From Candidatus Marimicrobium litorale (GTDB lineage Bacteria > Pseudomonadota > Gammaproteobacteria > Pseudomonadales > Halieaceae), in NCBI RefSeq assembly GCF_026262645.1, contig NZ_SHNO01000003.1, forward strand, positions 1 to 64,000: 64,000 nucleotides of DNA. Direction: 5' to 3'. The position numbers and the translations under genes are program-made. The notes under the pieces were generated by a model. The model worked only from the letters and a program-made list of their open reading frames with translations, was not told where the DNA came from and searched no databases. Positions within the stretch are counted from its first letter, which is position 1, and each line of letters begins with the position of its first letter. Below, piece after piece: positions 61,683 to 64,000 of the stretch.

Positions 61683-63572
61683 ATGCCCGGACGCATACCA
61701 CAGTCATTTCTGGATGATCTCCTTGATCGCGTCGATATTGTCGAGGTGATCGACCGCCGTGTGAAACTGAAAAAGTCCGGTAAGAACTACTCCGCCCGCT
61801 GCCCGTTCCACGAGGAACGCAGCCCGTCCTTCAGCGTGAACCCGGATAAGCAGTTCTACTATTGCTTTGGCTGTGGTGCCGGTGGCAACGCGCTCACCTT
61901 CCTCATGGAATACGACAATCTGGAGTTTCCCCAGGCGGTAGACAATTTGGCCAATAGCGCCGGCATGGAGGTCCCGCGGGAGCCCAGCCGCGACGGTCGC
62001 GACACGGGGCAGCGTGAAGACAGCAATAAACCGTTGTACGCGCTGATGGAGAAAGTGTCGCTCTTCTACCAAGCGCAACTGCGTCAGCACAGCGATGCGC
62101 CGCGGGCAGTTGAATATCTCAAGGGCCGGGGACTGTCGGGCCAGGTCGCTCGGGATTTTAACCTCGGTTTCGCCCCCCCGGGCTGGGACAGCCTGCACCC
62201 GGCCCTCGGCGGCGGCGAAGAATTGCAAGCGCTGTTGATCAAGGCCGGCATGCTGGTTCAAAACGAGTCGGGAAGAGTATACGATCGTTTCCGCGACCGG
62301 GTGGCATTCCCCATTCGGGACCGCCGTGGTCGAGTTATCGCTTTCGGTGGACGGGTGCTTGGAGACGACAAACCAAAATACCTGAACTCCCCGGAGACCC
62401 CGATTTTTCAGAAGGGCCGCGAACTATACGGACTTTACGAGGCTCGCCAGACCAACCGCCAACTGGATCGTATTCTGGTAGTGGAGGGCTACATGGATGT
62501 CATCGCCCTCGCCCAGCATGGCATCACGTATGCCACGGCTACACTGGGCACGGCCACCAGCCAGATCCACCTGGAGCGGATCTACAGGCTCTGCCCCGAG
62601 GTAGTGTTCTGTTTTGACGGAGATACCGCCGGTCGACGCGCGGCGCTGCGGGCTCTGGAGGCTGCCCTTCCGAGCATGGAGGATGGGCGCCAGGCGCGTT
62701 TTCTCTTCCTCCCGGAGGGCCAGGACCCGGATGACGCGGTGCGCAGCGGCGGGCGCGAGGCCTTCGAGCAACTAATGGCCGAGGCCGTCCCGCTGGAGGA
62801 TTTCCTGTTCGAGTCCACCTCACGCAACCTGGACCTGAACAGCCTGGAGGGGCGCGCTCGCATGAGCAAGCAGGCCCTGCCCTACATCAGACAGTTACCC
62901 GAGGGCGTGTTCCGACAGTTGATGTATCAATCTCTGGCGGAACGCACCGGGCTGGAGCTGACCAGCCTTATGCAACTGGAAGTCCCGCCCATGAACGCGG
63001 ACATAGCGCAGGACAACAGCGTAGATGGCGCAGAGTCACCTCCACCCTACCTCGATGAGGTGCCTCTTCCAGAGGACGAGCACTCGACCGAAACGCCGCC
63101 CAGCTTCAGGCACCGACCCACTCCAGAGGGTTACTCGAGCCTTGTTCAGACCGCAATTGCCCTGCTACTGCATCAACCAACCATGGCCCGGTTGATCAGC
63201 CCAGCGCAACTGGAGGGGCTGGATTTCGAGGGCAGTCAGCTGCTTTTAGACCTGTTGCAACTGCTGCAACGACGACCGGAATCCAGCACCGCAATGTTGT
63301 TGGGGCACTGGTATGGAACCCCCGAGGGCAACCTGCTCAATCGTTTGGCAGGACAGGAGAGACTGATTCCTGCCACTGGCATCGAACAGGAGTTCGCCGA
63401 TACATTACTGGCCCTGACGCACCTGCCCGGACAAAACAAATTGGCCGCTCAGGTCGACAAACTGAAGGTCACCAACTACGCTGATGTGAGCGACACGGAA
63501 AAGCAGCGGCTCAAGGAGCTGCTGCAGGAGAAACGGGCGAGGGATGCGCAGCGCAACAAACCCGCTGACTGA
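61683..63572 (+). CDS. dnaG: DNA primase
   Basis: Makes RNA primers for replication. 629 residues: N-terminal CHC2 zinc finger (CPFHEERSPSF and YYCFGCGAGG), a catalytic core with the Toprim motifs (VVEGYMDVIAL with Glu, FDGDTAGRRAA) and a C-terminal DnaB-interacting region after an acidic linker (about 440-480). The 107-bp gap from yqeY has no clear terminator. Confidence 0.97.
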   Translation: MPGRIPQSFLDDLLDRVDIVEVIDRRVKLKKSGKNYSARCPFHEERSPSFSVNPDKQFYYCFGCGAGGNALTFLMEYDNLEFPQAVDNLANSAGMEVPREPSRDGRDTGQREDSNKPLYALMEKVSLFYQAQLRQHSDAPRAVEYLKGRGLSGQVARDFNLGFAPPGWDSLHPALGGGEELQALLIKAGMLVQNESGRVYDRFRDRVAFPIRDRRGRVIAFGGRVLGDDKPKYLNSPETPIFQKGRELYGLYEARQTNRQLDRILVVEGYMDVIALAQHGITYATATLGTATSQIHLERIYRLCPEVVFCFDGDTAGRRAALRALEAALPSMEDGRQARFLFLPEGQDPDDAVRSGGREAFEQLMAEAVPLEDFLFESTSRNLDLNSLEGRARMSKQALPYIRQLPEGVFRQLMYQSLAERTGLELTSLMQLEVPPMNADIAQDNSVDGAESPPPYLDEVPLPEDEHSTETPPSFRHRPTPEGYSSLVQTAIALLLHQPTMARLISPAQLEGLDFEGSQLLLDLLQLLQRRPESSTAMLLGHWYGTPEGNLLNRLAGQERLIPATGIEQEFADTLLALTHLPGQNKLAAQVDKLKVTNYADVSDTEKQRLKELLQEKRARDAQRNKPAD

Positions 63573-63740
63573 TTCAGCGGCCCCCCAGGGCAGGCCAAAC
63601 CAGGCTACCGGGGCACTTGTTTTAGCCTATGACCGTCCCCACGTTAAATAAAGCGCAGATCGGGGCTATTTTATCGCCAGAATGGTCCACTTTGTTAGAA
63701 ATATCCGGACTTCTTCTGTCAGTGCGCCGCGAATTTCGGG

Positions 63741-63746
63741 TATAAT
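63741..63746 (+). promoter_or_regulatory. candidate -10 for rpoD
   Basis: TATAAT 40 bp before the rpoD ATG, with only a weak -35 (GTCAGT) 17 bp upstream. An internal promoter ahead of rpoD is known in other gammaproteobacteria. The rest of 63573-63786 holds no gene. Confidence 0.4.
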
Positions 63747-63786
63747 CCCCCGCTAATTTTTTCCCCTATTTCAGGATGCTGGCTCA

Positions 63787-64000
63787 ATGACAGATGCTGC
63801 CAATCAACAGTCCAGGCTAAAAGATCTGATCGCGAAGGGTAAGGAACAGGGTTTCCTGACCTACTCAGAGGTCAACGATCACCTACCCCAGGATATTTCC
63901 GATCCGGATCAGGTCGAAGATATTATCCAGATGATCAATGACATGGGCATCCAGGTGTTTGAAGCGGCACCGGATGCTGATGAATTGCTCATGACGGAGG
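63787..64000 (+). CDS. rpoD: RNA polymerase sigma factor RpoD (partial, cut by window end)
   Basis: Primary sigma factor; only the first 71 codons are in the window. The translation begins MTDAANQQSRLKDLIAKGKE and continues with LTYSEVNDHLPQDI and DIIQMINDMGIQVFE, the conserved region 1.1 of sigma70. Gene order rpsU-dnaG-rpoD confirms the call. The rest lies beyond the right edge. Confidence 0.95.
   Translation, partial: MTDAANQQSRLKDLIAKGKEQGFLTYSEVNDHLPQDISDPDQVEDIIQMINDMGIQVFEAAPDADELLMTE

Overview
The window is a gene-dense, moderately GC-rich stretch of chromosome from a gammaproteobacterium. Gene order repeatedly matches the Pseudomonas/Cellvibrionales pattern: argC-DUF6776-bactofilin-erpA / anmK-M23 peptidase / tyrS-rrn; coq7 / osmC-vfr / trpCDGE; lptD-surA-pdxA next to amgK-murU; dsbD-aroQ-accBC-prmA-dusB-fis-purHD; rpsU-dnaG-rpoD. 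A marine Halieaceae/Cellvibrionales-type organism is my best guess from this layout, but it is inference, since no 16S rRNA sequence lies inside the window.

Layout. 1-414: promoter and leader of an rRNA operon that runs off the left edge (minus strand). 0.4-7.3 kb: tyrS, M23 peptidase, anmK, erpA, bactofilin, a coiled-coil membrane protein and argC. 7.4-12.7 kb: ClC chloride transporter, then a heme block hemJ-hemL-hemB ending in a secreted Cys-rich protein. 12.8-16.2 kb: GGDEF protein, CoA-type NUDIX hydrolase, ModF-like double ATPase. 16.4-22.1 kb: a complete RND tripartite efflux operon. 22.1-30.4 kb: PBP1B with its putative lipoprotein activator, PfkB kinase, DNA polymerase II, pentapeptide protein, DUF2333 protein, periplasmic copper chaperone. 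30.5-40.9 kb: dsbD, aroQ, accBC, prmA, dusB-fis, purHD, coq7. 40.9-48.9 kb: osmC-like gene, crp/vfr, and a long minus-strand run amgK-murU-rpe-trpEGDC. 49.0-60.6 kb: lptD-surA-pdxA, an ABC-2 exporter pair on the opposite strand, rsmA-apaG-apaH-cca, then tsaD-folB-folK on the minus strand. 60.6-64.0 kb: the macromolecular synthesis block rpsU-yqeY-dnaG-rpoD (rpoD cut by the right edge).

How they work together. Most genes are housekeeping: translation (tyrS, rpsU, fis-dusB, prmA, rsmA, cca, tsaD), envelope assembly (lptD, surA, mrcB with lipoprotein, anmK/amgK/murU cell-wall recycling, M23 peptidase), tetrapyrrole, tryptophan, purine, folate, ubiquinone and fatty-acid precursor synthesis, and periplasmic copper/thiol handling.

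No CRISPR array, insertion sequence, prophage or clear defence system was seen. The most interesting unlisted signal is a 22-codon leader peptide (46181-46249, minus) ending Arg-Trp-Arg-Trp-stop ahead of trpE. Its two Trp codons lie inside a GC-rich hairpin followed by a U-run, which suggests a compact transcription attenuator. Others are three 9-bp direct repeats between the divergent copper-chaperone and dsbD genes, and an ABC exporter inserted into the otherwise conserved lptD-to-apaH gene string.
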